Origin: Haematobia irritans
Lineage: Eukaryota > Arthropoda > Insecta > Diptera > Muscidae
Direction: 5' to 3'
Length of the DNA stretch: 64,000 bases
NCBI RefSeq assembly: GCF_050003625.1
Contig: NC_134398.1
Span: forward strand, 65,356,891 to 65,420,890
Shown here: positions 9,579 to 22,342 of the stretch, piece by piece
How positions within the stretch are numbered: the first letter of the stretch is position 1
How the letters are laid out: each line of letters starts with the position of its first letter
Program-made: the position numbers and the translations under genes
The notes under the pieces: model-generated
Told to the model about the DNA's origin: nothing
The model's input: the letters and a program-made list of their open reading frames with translations, nothing else
Database searches by the model: none

Positions 9579-11118
9579 TATACCCACTACCATAGAATGG
9601 TGACGGGGGTATAATAAGTTTGTCATTCCGTTTGTAACACATCGAAATATCGATTTCCGACTATATAAAGTATATATATTCTTGATCAGGATGAAATTCT
9701 AAGACGATATAACGATGTTGGTCTGTCCGTCTGTCTGTCTGTTGTAATCACGCTACAGTCTTCAATAATGAAGCAATCGTGCTGAAATTTTGCACAAACT
9801 CGTATTTTGTCTGCAGGCAGGTCAAGTTCGAAGATGGGCTATATCGGTCCAGGTTTTGATATAGTCCCCATATAAACCGACCTCCCGATTTGGGGTCTTG
9901 GGCTTACAGAAATCGAAGTTTTTATCCAATTTGCCTGAAATTTGAAATCTAGAGGTATTTTATGATCATCAAGAGGTGTGCCGAAAATGCTGAGTATTGG
10001 TCCATGTTTTGGTATAGCCCCCATATAAACCGATCTCCCGATTTTACTTTTTGGGCTTATAGAAACCGCAGTTTTTATTCAATTTACCTGAAATTGAAAA
10101 TCTAGAGGTATTGTAGGACCACAAATACGTGTGCCAAAAATTGTGAGTATCGGTCCATGTTTTGGTATGGTCCCCATATAGACCGATCTCCCGATTTTAC
10201 TTCTCGGGCTTATAGAAACCGGTGTTTTTATTCAATTTACCTGAAATTGGAAATCTAGAGGTAATTGTAGGGCCACAAATACCATGTTTTGGTATTGTCC
10301 CCATTTAAAACGATCTCCCGATTTGGGGTCTTGGGCTTATAGAAACCGTAGTTTTTATCCAATTTGTCTGAAAGTGGAAATCTTGAGGTATTTTAGGACC
10401 ATAAAGAGGTGTGCCGAAAATGGTGAGTATCGGTCCATATTTTGGTATAGCCCCATATAGACCGATTTCCCGATTTTACTTCTTGGGCTTCTAGAATCCG
10501 AAGTTTTTATCCTATTTGCCTGAAATTGGAAATCTAGAGGTATTTTCGGGTCATAAAGAGGTGTGCCGAAAACGGTGAGTATCGGTCCATATTTTAGTAT
10601 AGCCCCCATAAGAACGATCTCCCGATTTAACTCCTTGGGTTTCGAGAAACCGTAGTTTTTATCTGATTTGCCTGAAATTGTAAATATTCTGGTATTTTAG
10701 GCTCACAAAAACGTGTATCGGATTAAGTTTTTATCGGTCCATTTGGTAATGCCTCCATATAGACCGACTTCACTTCTTGAGGGTGTAGAAGGCGCACTGA
10801 TCATGAAAATTGCTCGAAACTCAATGTAAAATTTCCAGATTTTACTTCTACAGATTTAAGATTTCAAATCAAGACGTTATTTTATAATTTTCTTGCACAC
10901 TTAGAAGAGATGTTAATGATTCCTCTAAAACTCAAACAAAAATGGTTCTTATAAATCCAGAATCTGATATAGTCCTCATAGGTGAAATCTTTAAATTTAT
11001 CTTCGGGAAGTGTCCTCAAGTCCTCAAGCCCTCCTGAAATTTCAAAGGAAACCCTAATATTTGGTTCATGGTGGTGGGTATTTAAGATTCGGCCCGGCCG
11101 AACTTAGTGATGTATATA
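9579..11118 (+). mobile_element. DINE-beta copy 1 (DINE-1/Helentron-like)
   Basis: Head TACCCACTACCATAGAATGG, TTTGTCATTCCG, TATAAAGTATATATATTCTT, then GTCCGTCTGTCTGTCTG near 9726-9744. The central array has units marked by ATCGGTCCAT, AGCCCCCATATA and CGATCTCCCGATTT. Unit starts fall at about 9888, 10031, 10184, 10311, 10463 and 10615, so the common period is 152-153 bp. The tail is TTCGGCCCGGCCGAACTTAG...TATA. Its last bases (ACTTGTTTTTT, 12286-12292) are separated from it by TAM-A copy A. The AAAGTATATATATTC plus GTCCGTC architecture is what I recall for Drosophila DINE-1. Not coding. Confidence 0.7.
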
Positions 11119-11379
11119 CACTGTTAGAAAAATATGTTTTTCATATGTTCCGATATAAACAAAATATGTTTTGGGCACAATTTTTAAACACAATATATTT
11201 AAGTGCAAACATGTAATGTTCCTAAACTAATACAAAATGTTTGGGACACATATGTTAATATGTTATAATATATAATGTTTGGGGCATGTATGTTTTACAA
11301 AAATAATATGTGTGAATGTAAACATATATAAATTTACAAATTTGGAATAAACATATATATGTTGTGATATTTTATTCAC

Positions 11380-11400
11380 AGAGAGAGAGAGAGAGAGAGT
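11380..11400. repeat. (GA)n microsatellite
   Basis: About ten GA dinucleotides inside TAM-A copy A. The other TAM-A copies have a shorter GAGAGAG at the same place. Confidence 0.85.
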
Positions 11401-11908
11401 ATAGAGACAGAAATAGAGATGGAAACTGGGAGGGTTGACGAAAGATATCAACATAACGTAGCGAGAGAATGAAAAGAGAGCAATTTCTGTGAAACCGCTT
11501 GAATGTTGATTCGGAAAACTGTTTTATGATAAGGCCAAAAATTTGATATGCTTAAGTCTAAATATTATTTAATTTTAATATTAGAATGAGTATTCGTAGT
11601 AAAGGGAATAGACATTCGGAACCAAGAGAATAGACATTTGATGAAAAAAACAGCGTGTGTTTTCGTCTTGACAGCAGCATTTTATGTATGTGTGGACATG
11701 TGTTTTGTTTATCATTTTGGCATTATGGGCACAATTTTTTTTCTTGGTTCGTTAAAAAAATCGGAATGTATGCTAACCACTGCTCCACGTAGCCAACAAA
11801 TGTATGTTTCTGTTAAATAATGTTATGTTTGCATGGGCTCGTGGGCGCTGCAAACAATGCTATATAAATGTAATTTATAACGATAATTGACTATTGGTGA
11901 CTATAACA

Positions 11909-11980
11909 GCTACGTAGCCCAGTGGTAGTGTGTTGGCTTACAAATTGCATGGTTCCCGGTTCGATTCTCCGTCCAGGCGA
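11909..11980 (+). other. R2 tRNA-like module in TAM-A copy A
   Basis: A-box-like TAGCCCAGTGG (11915-11925) and B-box-like GGTTCGATTCT (11958-11968) are spaced as in a tRNA gene. The anticodon arm pairs poorly and no CCA or full cloverleaf is convincing, so this is a tRNA-derived promoter relic rather than a working tRNA. Confidence 0.6.
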
Positions 11981-11983
11981 AAT

Positions 11984-12042
11984 GTAAAATTTCAAAAAAA
12001 TTATAAAATTAAATAATTTCTTCAACATTATTTGTATTACAG
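11984..12042 (+). other. Candidate GT-AG mini-intron after R2
   Basis: GTAAAA at the left, a T-rich tract and TTTGTATTACAG at the right, 59 nt. The same segment follows R2 in most TAM-A and TAM-B copies. Confidence 0.4.
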
Positions 12043-12291
12043 AAAAAGGTGCCAAGATCTAAAAATTGCGTGGAAGTGAAAATTATGTGAGGGAATGCGC
12101 ACAATCTTCTTGGGGAGAAAATTCTTCCAAGCATATAATATTTTTGGGCTCAAAATGCTTCCAAACATATATTATGTTCACATAAAACAAACAGAATAAT
12201 GTTTCGGCAATATCCAATATTATATGTGCTTCCTGCAAAATATGTTTGGAACATATGTTAGAGAAGCGATTTTTTTGAGGGTGTACTTGTT

Positions 12292-14379
12292 TTTTATACC
12301 CTCCATCATAGGATGGGGGTATATTAACTTTGTCATTCCGTTTGTAACACATCGAAATATTGCTCTAAGACCCCATAAAGTATATATATTCTGGGTCGTG
12401 GTGAAATTCTGAGTCGATCTAAGCATGTCCGTCCGTCCGTCTGTTGAAATCACGCTAACTTCCGAACGAAACAAGCTATCGACTTGAAACTTGGCACAAG
12501 TAGTTGTTATCGATGTAGGTCGGATGGTATTGAAAATGGGCCATATCGGTCCACTTTTACGTATAGCCCTCATATAAAGGGACCCTCAGATTTGGCTTGT
12601 AGAGCCTCTAACAGAAGCATATTTCATCCGATCCGGCTGAAATTTGGTACATGGTGTTGGCATATGGTCTCCAACAACCATGCAAAAATTGGTCCACATC
12701 GGTCCATAATTATATATAGCCCCCATATAAATCGATCCCCAGATTTGGCTTGAGGAGCCTAAAAGAGAAGCAAATTTCATCCGATCCGGGTAAAATTTGG
12801 TACATGGTGTTGGTATATGGTCTCTAACAACCATGCAAAAATTGGTCCACATCGGTTCATAATTATATATAGCCCCCATATAAACCGATCCCCAGATTTG
12901 GCTTGCGGAGCCTCAAGGAGAAGAAAATTTCATCCGATCCGGCTGAAATTTGGTACATGATGTTGGTATATGGTCTCTAACAATCATGCAAAAATTGGTC
13001 CATATCGGTCCTTAATTATATATAACCCCCATATAAACCGATCCCCAGATTTGGCTTGTGGAGCCTCTAAGAGAAGCATATTTCATCCGATCCGGCTGAA
13101 ATTTGGTACATGGTGTTGGTATATGGTCTCTAACAATCATGCAAAAACTGGTCCACATCGGTCCATAATTATATAACCCCCATATAAACCGATCCCCAGA
13201 TTTGGCTTGCGGAGCCTCAAAGAGAAGCAAATTTCATCCGATCCGTCTAAAATTTGGTACATGATGTTGGTATATGGTCTCTAACAACCATGCAAAACTT
13301 GGTCCAGATCGGTTCATAATTATATATAGCCCCCTATATAAACCGATCCCCAGATTTGGCTTGCGAAGTCTCCAAGAGAAGCAACTTTCATACAAGCCGA
13401 TTGTAATTTGGAACATGGTGTTAGTATATGATCTTTAACAACCGTGCCAGAATTGGTCCATATCGGTCCATAATTATATATAGCCCCCATATAAAACGTT
13501 CTCCAGATTTGACCTCCGGAGCCTCTTGGAGGAGCAAAATTCATCCGATCCGGTTCAAATTAGGAACGTGGTGTTAGTATATGGTCGCTAACAACCATAC
13601 TAAAATTGGTCCAATCACACAAAAATTGGTCCATATCGGTTCATAATCATGGTTGCCACTAGAGCCAAAAATAATCTACCAAAATTTTATTTCTATAGAA
13701 AATATTGTCAAAATTTTATTTCTATAGAAAATTTTGTCAAAATTTTATTTCTAGAGAAAATTCTGTTAAAATTTTATTCGGTTCATAATAAAATTTTCAT
13801 CATTTTCAAAATTTTATTTCTATAGAAAATTTTGTCAAAATTTTATTTCTATAGAAAATTTTGTTCAAATTTTATTCGGTTCATAATCATGGTTGCCACT
13901 CGAGCCACAAATAATCTACCAAGATTTTATTTCTATAGACAATTTTGTCAAAAGTTTATTTCTATAGAAAATTTTGTTAAAATTTTATTTCTGTAGAAAT
14001 TTTTGTCAAAATTTTCTTTCTATAGAATATTTTGTGAAAATTTTTATTTCTATAGAAAATTTTATTTCTATAGAAAATTTTGTTAAAATTTTATTTCAGT
14101 AGAAAATTTTGTCAAAATTTTATGTCTACTTTGTCAAACTGAATTATATACGTATTGGATCGATCTTTTTTGATTTAATATATACCACGTATGGACTTAC
14201 ATACAATTTAGAAGATGGTGTTAGGAGGTTTTAAGATACCTTGCCATCGGCAAGTGTTACCGCAACTTAAATAATTCGATTGTGGATGGCAGTGTTTAGA
14301 AGAAGTTTCTACGCAATCCATGATGGAGGGTACATAAGCTTCGGCCTGGCCGAACTTACGGCCGTATATACTTGTTTTT
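12292..14379 (+). mobile_element. DINE-alpha, near-complete copy
   Basis: Head TATACCCTCCATCATAGGAT, TTTGTCATTCCGTTTGTAAC, AAGTATATATATTCTGG, GTCCGTCCGTCCGTCTG. About eight array units follow (ATCGGTCCATAAT, TATATAGCCCCCATATAAA, CCGATCCCCAGATTTGGCTT), with successive unit starts at 12886, 13039 and 13190 (153 and 151 bp apart). Then comes a 29-bp palindromic minisatellite (13676-14125), and a tail with CATGATGGAGGGTACATAAG and CGGCCGTATATACTTGTTTT. It starts directly after the end of DINE-beta, head to tail. Long open frames inside it result from units divisible by three, not from genes. Confidence 0.75.
13676..14125. repeat. 29-bp palindromic minisatellite in DINE-alpha
   Basis: Tandem units of about 29 bp built on TTTCTATAGAAA (a perfect palindrome) and AAAATTTTGTCAAAATTTT. 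Two units are interrupted by TTCGGTTCATAATCATGG. The same array is in DINE-alpha at 24012-24560 and free-standing at 36358-36790. Confidence 0.85.
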
Positions 14380-14559
14380 ACTGTTTTTTTTTTTTGATTT
14401 TCTATTTTGTTTTTGCGAAAACTAATTAACAAAAGCTAAAATTTTCTTTTAAAACGCCCTATCTCAGTACTTTATAAGACTTGTCCAAAAGAACTGCATC
14501 GGCTCTGGACAAATTGATAGGAGATTCCGGGATGCGCATTAAAACAAAAGCTTGTGGAA

Positions 14560-14785
14560 CAACATCCTTTTTTGTGATGTAATATATTTGGTATGTTAAT
14601 ATATGTTTGCACCCAAACATATTATATTAAAAAAAAATGTAATGTCCCAAATATAATATGTTCTAACATACTAACATATAATATGTCGCAAACATGTTAT
14701 GTTAGTTTATGAACATTATATGCTTGCAGTTAAAAATAAGTTGCTAAGAATTTGAGTTCCAAACATATAATTTTTACACCGAACA
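14560..14785 (-). repeat. TAM-A-like subterminal fragment
   Basis: Carries the TAM-A words CAAACATATTATATT, ATATAATATGTTCTAACATA and GTTAGTTTATGAACATTATA in reverse order, ending near TTTTTACACCG. Neither end is complete. Confidence 0.5.
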
Positions 14786-15390
14786 GTTGTTGAGATATCC
14801 CGTTATTTTTAGTTTTTCGATCTTTTTCACTAAACCAATTTTATCTCGAGTTAGAAATGTCCGATTATATTGTTGTTGATACTTAAATGAAAGGTATTGA
14901 GATGACAAAAGTGCAAATTTGCCATAAAATTTTCTGCCGAAAAAGTACAAATCATTGAAAAAATACTCTAACTTAAGTAATAAGACCAACTAGAAGAAAA
15001 ACGACTGAAAAATGACAAAGTTATAAGCAATTGAACGAACAAATCCCATGTGAAATCATGCAAATATGAGCAACTCACCCGCACAAAAATGCTACTCGGC
15101 CACACAAAAAAGCATTTTTGTGTGGGTGAGTGGCTCATATTTACATGATTTGACATCGGTTTTGTTCACTCAATTGCTTATAACTTCGTAATTTTTGGGC
15201 GTTTTTCTTCTAGTTGGTATCATCTATACGACCATGAAGATAAACAGGAAGTTTTTCAGCGCCTTTCGTTGAAGTACCACCAACGATATTATTGGACATT
15301 TCTAATTTGGGATATAATTTATTTAGTGAAAAAAGGGCGAACAACTAAAAATAATGGGATATCTCAAAAACAGTTCCATATATTTTTTCT
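14786..15390. repeat. FB foldback palindrome
   Basis: Two arms of roughly 300 bp in inverted orientation. The left arm starts GTTGTTGAGATATCCCGTTA and the right arm ends GGGATATCTCAAAAACAG. The centre has AGCATTTTTGTGTGGGTGAG opposing CACCCGCACAAAAATGCT around a short loop near 15105. The arms are imperfect. There is no coding capacity; a transcript would fold into a long double-stranded hairpin. A related single arm is at 8250-8712. Confidence 0.8.
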
Positions 15391-15891
15391 TTTACATTTT
15401 TTTCGAATTCAGCAGATCGAAATACTTAAGAAAAGTCCCCTCTCATCAGATGTACATTTTCAGTGTAAACAAGTGTTATTGTAGTATTTATAGTCGCCGC
15501 AAAAGTTCCATCCATTTTTATCACCGCGATATTTCAAATAATTTAAATGTTTCGCTTAACTCAATTGCCCGATTTCGAGTAATATTTGGATTTCAGCGAC
15601 ACATCACCAGGTACCATTTGATGTACAATTTTGTGCTAAACAGCTGTCAGCATTAATTTAAAAGTTGACAAATAAAATGTCACTTGAACCGAAATACCTT
15701 CAATGAATGTATTACGGTGCCACCATGACTGATTCAGCCGTCCTGTATATAATAGAGAAATATGTTTTATGTTTCGTTGCCCATAAAGTTTTAATTAAAA
15801 TTTAATTTATCATCACATTAGAAATATTAGGTAATACCATAGTCACTTTTTTGTTTATTCAGTAGAGTGCATTACTCTTAGTTTTTTCACA
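15391..15891. other. Unassigned sequence
   Basis: T-rich at first, then mixed composition. A 100-codon frame (15354-15656) overlaps the FB end and shows no domain. Confidence 0.35.
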
Positions 15892-15893
15892 TA

Positions 15894-16713
15894 CACGCAA
15901 AAAAATAATTCTTTCCTCCCAAACGAAATTTTAGGCAAACAAAGTTCGTTTCTCATTTGCTTTTCGCTGCAAGGAAGTTTATTTGGAAGATAAGTACATA
16001 CTTTTTGTGATAAACGTTTATTCTTTTCCAGGATGTAAAAACAATTTCATAAAGACTAACTCAAAACACAATCTGCATTTTCCCTCACATCTTTCTCACT
16101 TCCACGGGTTTTTTAGTTCTTAGCATCTTTTTCTGTAATACAAACAATGTAGACCATGCAATTTGTAAGCCAACAAACTATCCATTAAAATATTTAGCTG
16201 TAATTGTCCTCAATAGACAAGTATCCATAGTTATATTTATATAGCATAGTTTGCGGCGCCCACGAGCCGTTTAAACAAACTTTATTTAACAGAAACATAC
16301 ATTTAGTTGAGCACCGTGTAGCAGTGGTTGCTACGCCCGCCTTGCATGCCAAGGGTCGTGTGTTCGATCCCTGCTTCGACCGAACACCAAAAAGTTTTTT
16401 TTACATATATTCCAGATATGTTTGGAAGATTCCGAAAAGATGTTCATCATTACATAGTACTATATTAAATTTTTACAATGAACTGGAAAATATGTCTTAT
16501 TAAAGACTTAAAGTCAGAAAAGAACAGTGCTTGATATAAACGAAATGGACTGTGTTGTTGGTTCAAAAATATTTTTTTTTTATTGAAATAATAAAAATTT
16601 TGTAACAAACGAATTTCCTTGGTGTTAAAAGTTTAAAATTTTCTAAGCAATTCAAAAAACTCTAACAAAAGAAAAACGTTTTCGGTACACGTTTTCCATA
16701 CGTTTTTTGCGTG
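15894..16713 (-). mobile_element. TAM-B, reverse orientation
   Basis: TA at 15892-15893 and 16714-16715. The ends CACGCAAAAAAATAATTC and, reverse complemented, CACGCAAAAAACGTATGGAA define the family. On the minus strand the order is left end, R1, spacer, R2, right end. Here R1 is complete (16311-16382, plus strand) while R2 has lost its B-box (about 16150-16206). 820 bp, no protein. Confidence 0.8.
16311..16382 (+). other. R1 tRNA-like module in TAM-B (tRNA-Ala-like)
   Basis: GTGTAGCAGTGGTTGCTACG resembles an A-box region, CCTTGCATGCCAAGG an anticodon arm containing TGC, and GTTCGATCCCTGC a B-box and T-arm. A T-run (GTTTTTTTT, from about 16394) follows, as expected for Pol III termination. 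Related in sequence to the SINE-A head. Confidence 0.6.
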
Positions 16714-16794
16714 TAATTACACATAATGTCATTACTCTTATGTTTGTTGCGATCATATTCATGAGCAAAATAAAATGATTGGAATAAAATATGT

Positions 16795-18268
16795 GGTGAC
16801 GAAAAAGGCTGTAAAAATTATAAGTTTGGAACTCAAATTTTTAGCATATTATTTTTAAGTGCAAGCATATATTCAAAAACTACTATAGCATATTTGCGAC
16901 ATATATGTTAATATGGTAGAACATATTATGTTTGGGACATAACATTTTTATATCCACCACCATAGAATGGTGATGGGGGTATAATAAGTTTGTCATTCCG
17001 TTTGTAACACATCGAAATATCCATTTCCGACTATATAAAGTATATATATTCTTGATCAGGGAGAAATTCGAAGACGATATCATGTCCATTTCCTGAAATT
17101 GAAAATCGAGAGGTCTTTTAGGACCACAAATAGGTGTGCCGAAAATGCTGCCTATCGGTCCATGTTTTTGTATGGCGCCCATATAGGCCGATCTCCCGAT
17201 TTTACTTCTTGGGCTTCTACAAATCGTATTTTCAATCCGATTTGCCAACAATTTGAAATCTAGAAGTATTTAAGAACCACAAATATGTGTGCCAAAAATG
17301 GAGCCTATGGGTCCATGGTTTGGTATAGCACCCATACTCGTATAGACCGATCTCCCGATTTTACTTCTTGGGCTTCTAGAAACCGTATTTTCAATCCAAT
17401 TTGCGTGAAATTCGAAATCTAGAAGTATTTAAGAACCACAATAGGTGTGCCGAAAATGGAGCCTATCGGTCCATGTTTTCGTATAGTTCCCATATAGACC
17501 GATCCCACGATTTTATTTCTTGAAGTTCTAGAAACCGTAGTTTTTATCCAATTTGCCTGAAATTTTAAATCTATAAGTTTTATAGGGCCATAAATAGATT
17601 TTCAGAAAATGGTATGCATCGGTCCATTTTTTGGTATAGTTCCCATATAGACTGATCTCCCGAGTTTACTTCTTGGCCTTTAGAACCGTAGTTTTTTTCC
17701 AATATGCCTGAAATTTGATTTAAGCCCTTGGGCTTATATAAACCGTGGTTATTGGTAAGGCCGATTTCACTTCTTGCGGGTATTGAAGGTGCACTAATCA
17801 TGAAAATTGCTTTAAATTCAATGCAACATTTCAAGATTTTTCATCTCGCAATCATTTGAATAATGGGGATAAAAATCTACTGAACTTAGATTTCAAATCA
17901 AGGCGTTATTTAATCTTTTTCTTGCACACTTACACGAGATGTTTATGATTTTCTAAAACTAAAATAAAAATGGTTCTTGTAAATCCAGAATCTGATCTAA
18001 TCTTCATAGGTGGAGTCTCTAAATTTATCTTGGGGAAGCGTACTGGTTGAACTGATCTTCTTAGGAGAATATTTGTTATCAAACCCCCCTGAAATTCTTT
18101 ATATTATTAAGTATCCCGCTGCGACGAAGAGCTTTCAAAGGAACCTATTATATTTGATTCATGGTGGTGGGTACTTAAGATTCGGCCCGGTCGAATTTAC
18201 TGCTTTATATATTTGTTTTAAATATAATATGTGTGGATACAACGCTGAAAAGCGATTTTTTGAGGGTA
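16795..18268 (+). mobile_element. TAM-A2 relic hosting DINE-beta copy 2
   Basis: The left part (GACGAAAAAGGCTGT, TTTGGAACTCAAATTTTTAG, CATATTATGTTTGGGACATA) and the right part (AATATAATATGTGTGGATAC, AGCGATTTTTTGAGGG) are the two halves of a TAM-A2 element split by DINE-beta. Ends are mutated, so the TA flanks cannot be confirmed. Confidence 0.65.
16950..18219 (+). mobile_element. DINE-beta copy 2
   Basis: Head TATCCACCACCATAGAATGG, AAGTATATATATTCTTGATC, then several array units (CATGTTTTTGTATGG, CGATCTCCCGATTTTACTTC), and tail GGTGGTGGGTACTTAAGATT with TTCGGCCCGGTCGAATTTAC. The GTCCGTC tract is shortened to ATGTCCATTTCC. The insertion between ...ACATTTTT and AAATATAATATG fits a T-T or T-A target with little loss of host sequence. 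Confidence 0.7.
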
Positions 18269-18302
18269 CATGCAGCATTTTCACCGCAAGCAGTGAACAT
18301 AC

Positions 18303-18420
18303 ACAGAAAAAATATGGCATTTACTTATTAAAATTTTAATTGAATTGAGATAAAAATGCAAGATAAAATTAATTGATTCAATTAAAATAAACATCAATTG
18401 GAACAATTAAATTTAAAAAA
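18303..18420. repeat. TAM-G-like fragment
   Basis: CACAGAAAAAATATGGC after TA, followed by TTAATTGAATTGAG and AATTGATTCAATTAAAAT words as in 60427-60706. The far end is lost. Confidence 0.4.
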
Positions 18421-19276
18421 AAGTCTCTCAGTTACTATCGAAGATGCTAAAACAGATACATGATTTCCACGACCATGTAGTTGTCTCTAGTCCTATAATT
18501 TAAATAATAGAACATTTTTACGTATGTACTTGTAGACCATCTAATTGCTTATTGCCATCATTGGTTGATATTATTCGTACAGTGTCTCATATTTTTATTA
18601 CTGGAAATTAGACTAACACCTATGGGTTGAAATACTACTTATTGTCGTTTACACATTACATGTAGCTAAGGAGTTCTCTATTTCCTTATATTGCAAAACT
18701 TTTTACCCAACATACCGAACACGTATAACAAGAAGTAATATATAGTAATATATAGCGATAGATTAGTTTAGAATTAGTTTCTGATATCAATGCGGTACTA
18801 AGAGTCGAGAGCTGTTTGTGTAAAACTTTTCTATTCTAAGTTCATGTCGTTACAATAAAAATTAATAAATTGGAAAGAAATTTAACTACAATCAATCAAT
18901 TTTCATCCTCTAAAAAAGTTTAATTGTGTTTGGACACTTTTTTGGGGGATTATTTTGGCCTTTTTATTACAAAATTAATATTTAATGTTTTGCTCTTAGC
19001 TGTTAGCCACTGTTCTCAAATAATGAATGGTCCATCCTTAGATGCAATGAATTCAAATATTGCGATATTCCTTGAAAGATTTATGAGTTTTGCTTGCAAA
19101 AGATGTTGCCATTCTTAATGACTGTTAGACAAAACACGCGTATTTGTCAAACGGGGCACAAGTGCATTTGGATGTCTGCAACATTTTTGACAAATGCCCA
19201 ACAAGTGTGGTTGCTAACAATTCAACAAATTATAAATAAATGAAAATGTATGAATGAGATCATTTTTGCACACATG
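18421..19276. other. Unassigned sequence
   Basis: No recognised repeat or coding domain. Short duplicated words (TATAGTAATATATAG near 18740) only. Confidence 0.35.
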
Positions 19277-19931
19277 CACTGAAAAAAACATTGTCGTGAG
19301 GTCAAAGATTTCATGTCTTTAAAATACGAATACAAATTTTGCTTAGCATAGAAGACGCATTTCTCTAAAATAAAGTTTTTTTCCTTGTCCAAAAGTCGAT
19401 AAACTTTTCAATGAAGTCGTATTGTCCTTATAATTAAGTGATTTGACTTAAAAATGGGTATCTTAACATGAAAGAAAAAATTTATAGGCTAAGGTCAACT
19501 TGACTTTAATAATTCAGAAAAATTCTTTAAATTTAATGAAATTGTCTTTAAATGTGTTGTCTTTTCGCATCTTGACTACAAAGCAAAAAATCGTTCAAAT
19601 ATAGGACATGTTTTTCAAAACTTTATTTTAAAGAAGTTTTTTACTTCAAACATATCATAATTTCTACTGGAAGTCGAGTCCTAATTTGGAAAATAAAGTT
19701 GCCGTTAACTCGTTTTAAAGGACTTTGATAGCATATGAAGAAAAAAAGCTGAGAAAGCGAAAAATTAAAATTTGCTTCCTAGAAGCAAGTACCCAAAACC
19801 TAAATTTAAAAGAGAATTGTGTCTTAAATGTATCCTTACTTGTATTCTCCGCTTCTTTGGCTCGGAATCAATACCAAATTTTTTAAAGCAAAGATAAAAT
19901 CTTTGGAACCGAGTATGCTTTTTTTTCAGTG
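19277..19931 (+). mobile_element. TAM-F, copy 1
   Basis: Ends CACTGAAAAAAACATTGTCG and, reverse complemented, CACTGAAAAAAAAGCATACT. Interior landmarks: GTCAAAGATTTCATGTC, AAGACGCATTTCTCT, ACTGGAAGTCGAGTC, GTATTCTCCGCTTCTTTGGC. Both flanks are TG rather than TA. 655 bp; minus-strand open frames inside show no domain. Confidence 0.8.
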
Positions 19932-19933
19932 TG

Positions 19934-20498
19934 ACAAAAAGTGTAAATTTATTTTCATTAGAAATGTAACTAATTAATTTTTGAAGAATATTTTTGTTTT
20001 TTATGGTTATAATATAGTATATCAATCCTTGATGGTTGATATTCGTACGAGTATAGGACAGTGTTTTGAAACTAGTCAGCCAGCCTAGTTTTTGCTTTAA
20101 CATTCGTACTTTTTTAGGCATTTGTAATAAAAGTTAAGAAGCAAACGTGGGTATATGATATTAGCTCGTACACGGAGATAGATAACGAAATACATACACA
20201 AGTTTTCATACGGTTAAATAATTTATATTTTCTTTAAATAATAAAATTTTAGAAAATATGCATGTATATCCATTAACAAAGTATTTGTTAATTTTCAAGA
20301 AGATTTTTTTGATGTGGGTTATTAACAACGAGAAACATGTTTAGTTAAGAGGTAACAAACTCAGGGGTATGTAAACTTGTGTGATACTGTGTATAGACCC
20401 AGCAAAGGAAGAGCTTCCAGCATACATATATTTAACTTTATACACTTTATGCTCCTACTACTCTGTGTAACCCATCGAAATGGGCAAATTTTGTTTTC
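19934..20498. other. Unassigned sequence
   Basis: AT-rich, no family match seen in the window. Confidence 0.35.
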
Positions 20499-21676
<1,178 letters not shown>

Positions 21677-22053
21677 TTCAAACTCTCCGCAAACACACAC
21701 ATTTTTGCATAACCAGTTATTCGCAAATTCCATACAATTTATGTAGAAATTTGTTAATATATAATCTTTCCATCAACATTTTACACTTTTCCATACCTTC
21801 GCGATGATATTTTCTTCGTTGTTTCAAGATAGATAAATCAAACAATCCGTGTTCTAATGTTTATCCACGAAAAGTGAAGAGGCTAGCAAAATTGAGAAGG
21901 ACGGATGTCCATAATTTTAACAGCCGTTGCACTGAATTTGCTTCACTTCTTAAGGGGTGATCCGAATTCAGTGCTTTGGATGTGAGTTAAAACATTTTGT
22001 GATATTTTGCAAATAAATAAATTATATATTTTTTAAGCCTTTTAATGCATTCT
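21677..22053. other. Unassigned sequence
   Basis: No recognised element. AT-rich. Confidence 0.35.
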
Positions 22054-22342
22054 TGGTTAGGTTAGGTGGCAGCCCGATATATCAGGCTCACTTAGACTAT
22101 TCAGTCCATTGTGATACCACATTGGTGAACTTCTCTCTTATCACTGAATGCTGCCCGATTCTATGTTAAGCTCAACGTCAAGGGACCCCATTTTTATAGC
22201 CGAGTCCGAACGGCGTTCCACATTGCAGTGAAACCACTTAGAGAAGCTTTGAAACCCTCTTTTTGTTGTTCGGTCGAAGCAGGAATCGAATCCACGACCT
22301 TGTGGATGCAAGGCGGGCATGCTAACCATTGCACCACGGTGG
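22054..22342 (-). repeat. SINE-A, near-complete copy
   Basis: On the minus strand: tRNA-like head CCACCGTGGTGCAATGGTTA with GGTCGTGGATTCGATTCCTG, body with CACTTAGAGAAGC-type sequence reversed, 3' end CTAACCTAACC at the left. A short internal deletion removes the TGAGAAATGTCACC...GGGATAATCC block. Confidence 0.8.

Larger units (their letters stand above)
11119..12283 (+). mobile_element. TAM-A copy A (nested at the end of DINE-beta)
   Basis: TA at 11117-11118 and 12284-12285. Left end CACTGTTAGAAAAATATG, right end (reverse complement) CACCCTCAAAAAAATCGC. Subterminal regions are dense in ATATGTTTGGGACATA-like words. The core keeps a complete R2 tRNA-like module and the GT...AG segment, but only part of R1 (11768-11793). 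About 1.17 kb against 1.8 kb for the fullest copies. The enclosing TA splits the DINE-beta tail word TATACTTGTTTT. Confidence 0.8.

Noticed and set aside
9579..11118. LTR retrotransposon or satellite interpretation of DINE-like blocks
   Set aside because: No long terminal direct repeats, primer-binding site or gag/pol remnants; a common head and tail around a tandem core fits DINE/Helentron better than a pure satellite.
12484..13544. Several 60-100 codon frames in DINE-alpha arrays as genes
   Set aside because: They repeat with the 152-153 bp units, occur on both strands, and carry no known domain.
13676..14125. CRISPR-like array of short repeats
   Set aside because: Units are contiguous without unique spacers, palindromic and embedded in a DINE element in eukaryotic-type DNA.
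16795..18268. One single composite repeat family
   Set aside because: Other TAM-A2 copies lack the DINE-beta block at this place, so it is a nested insertion.
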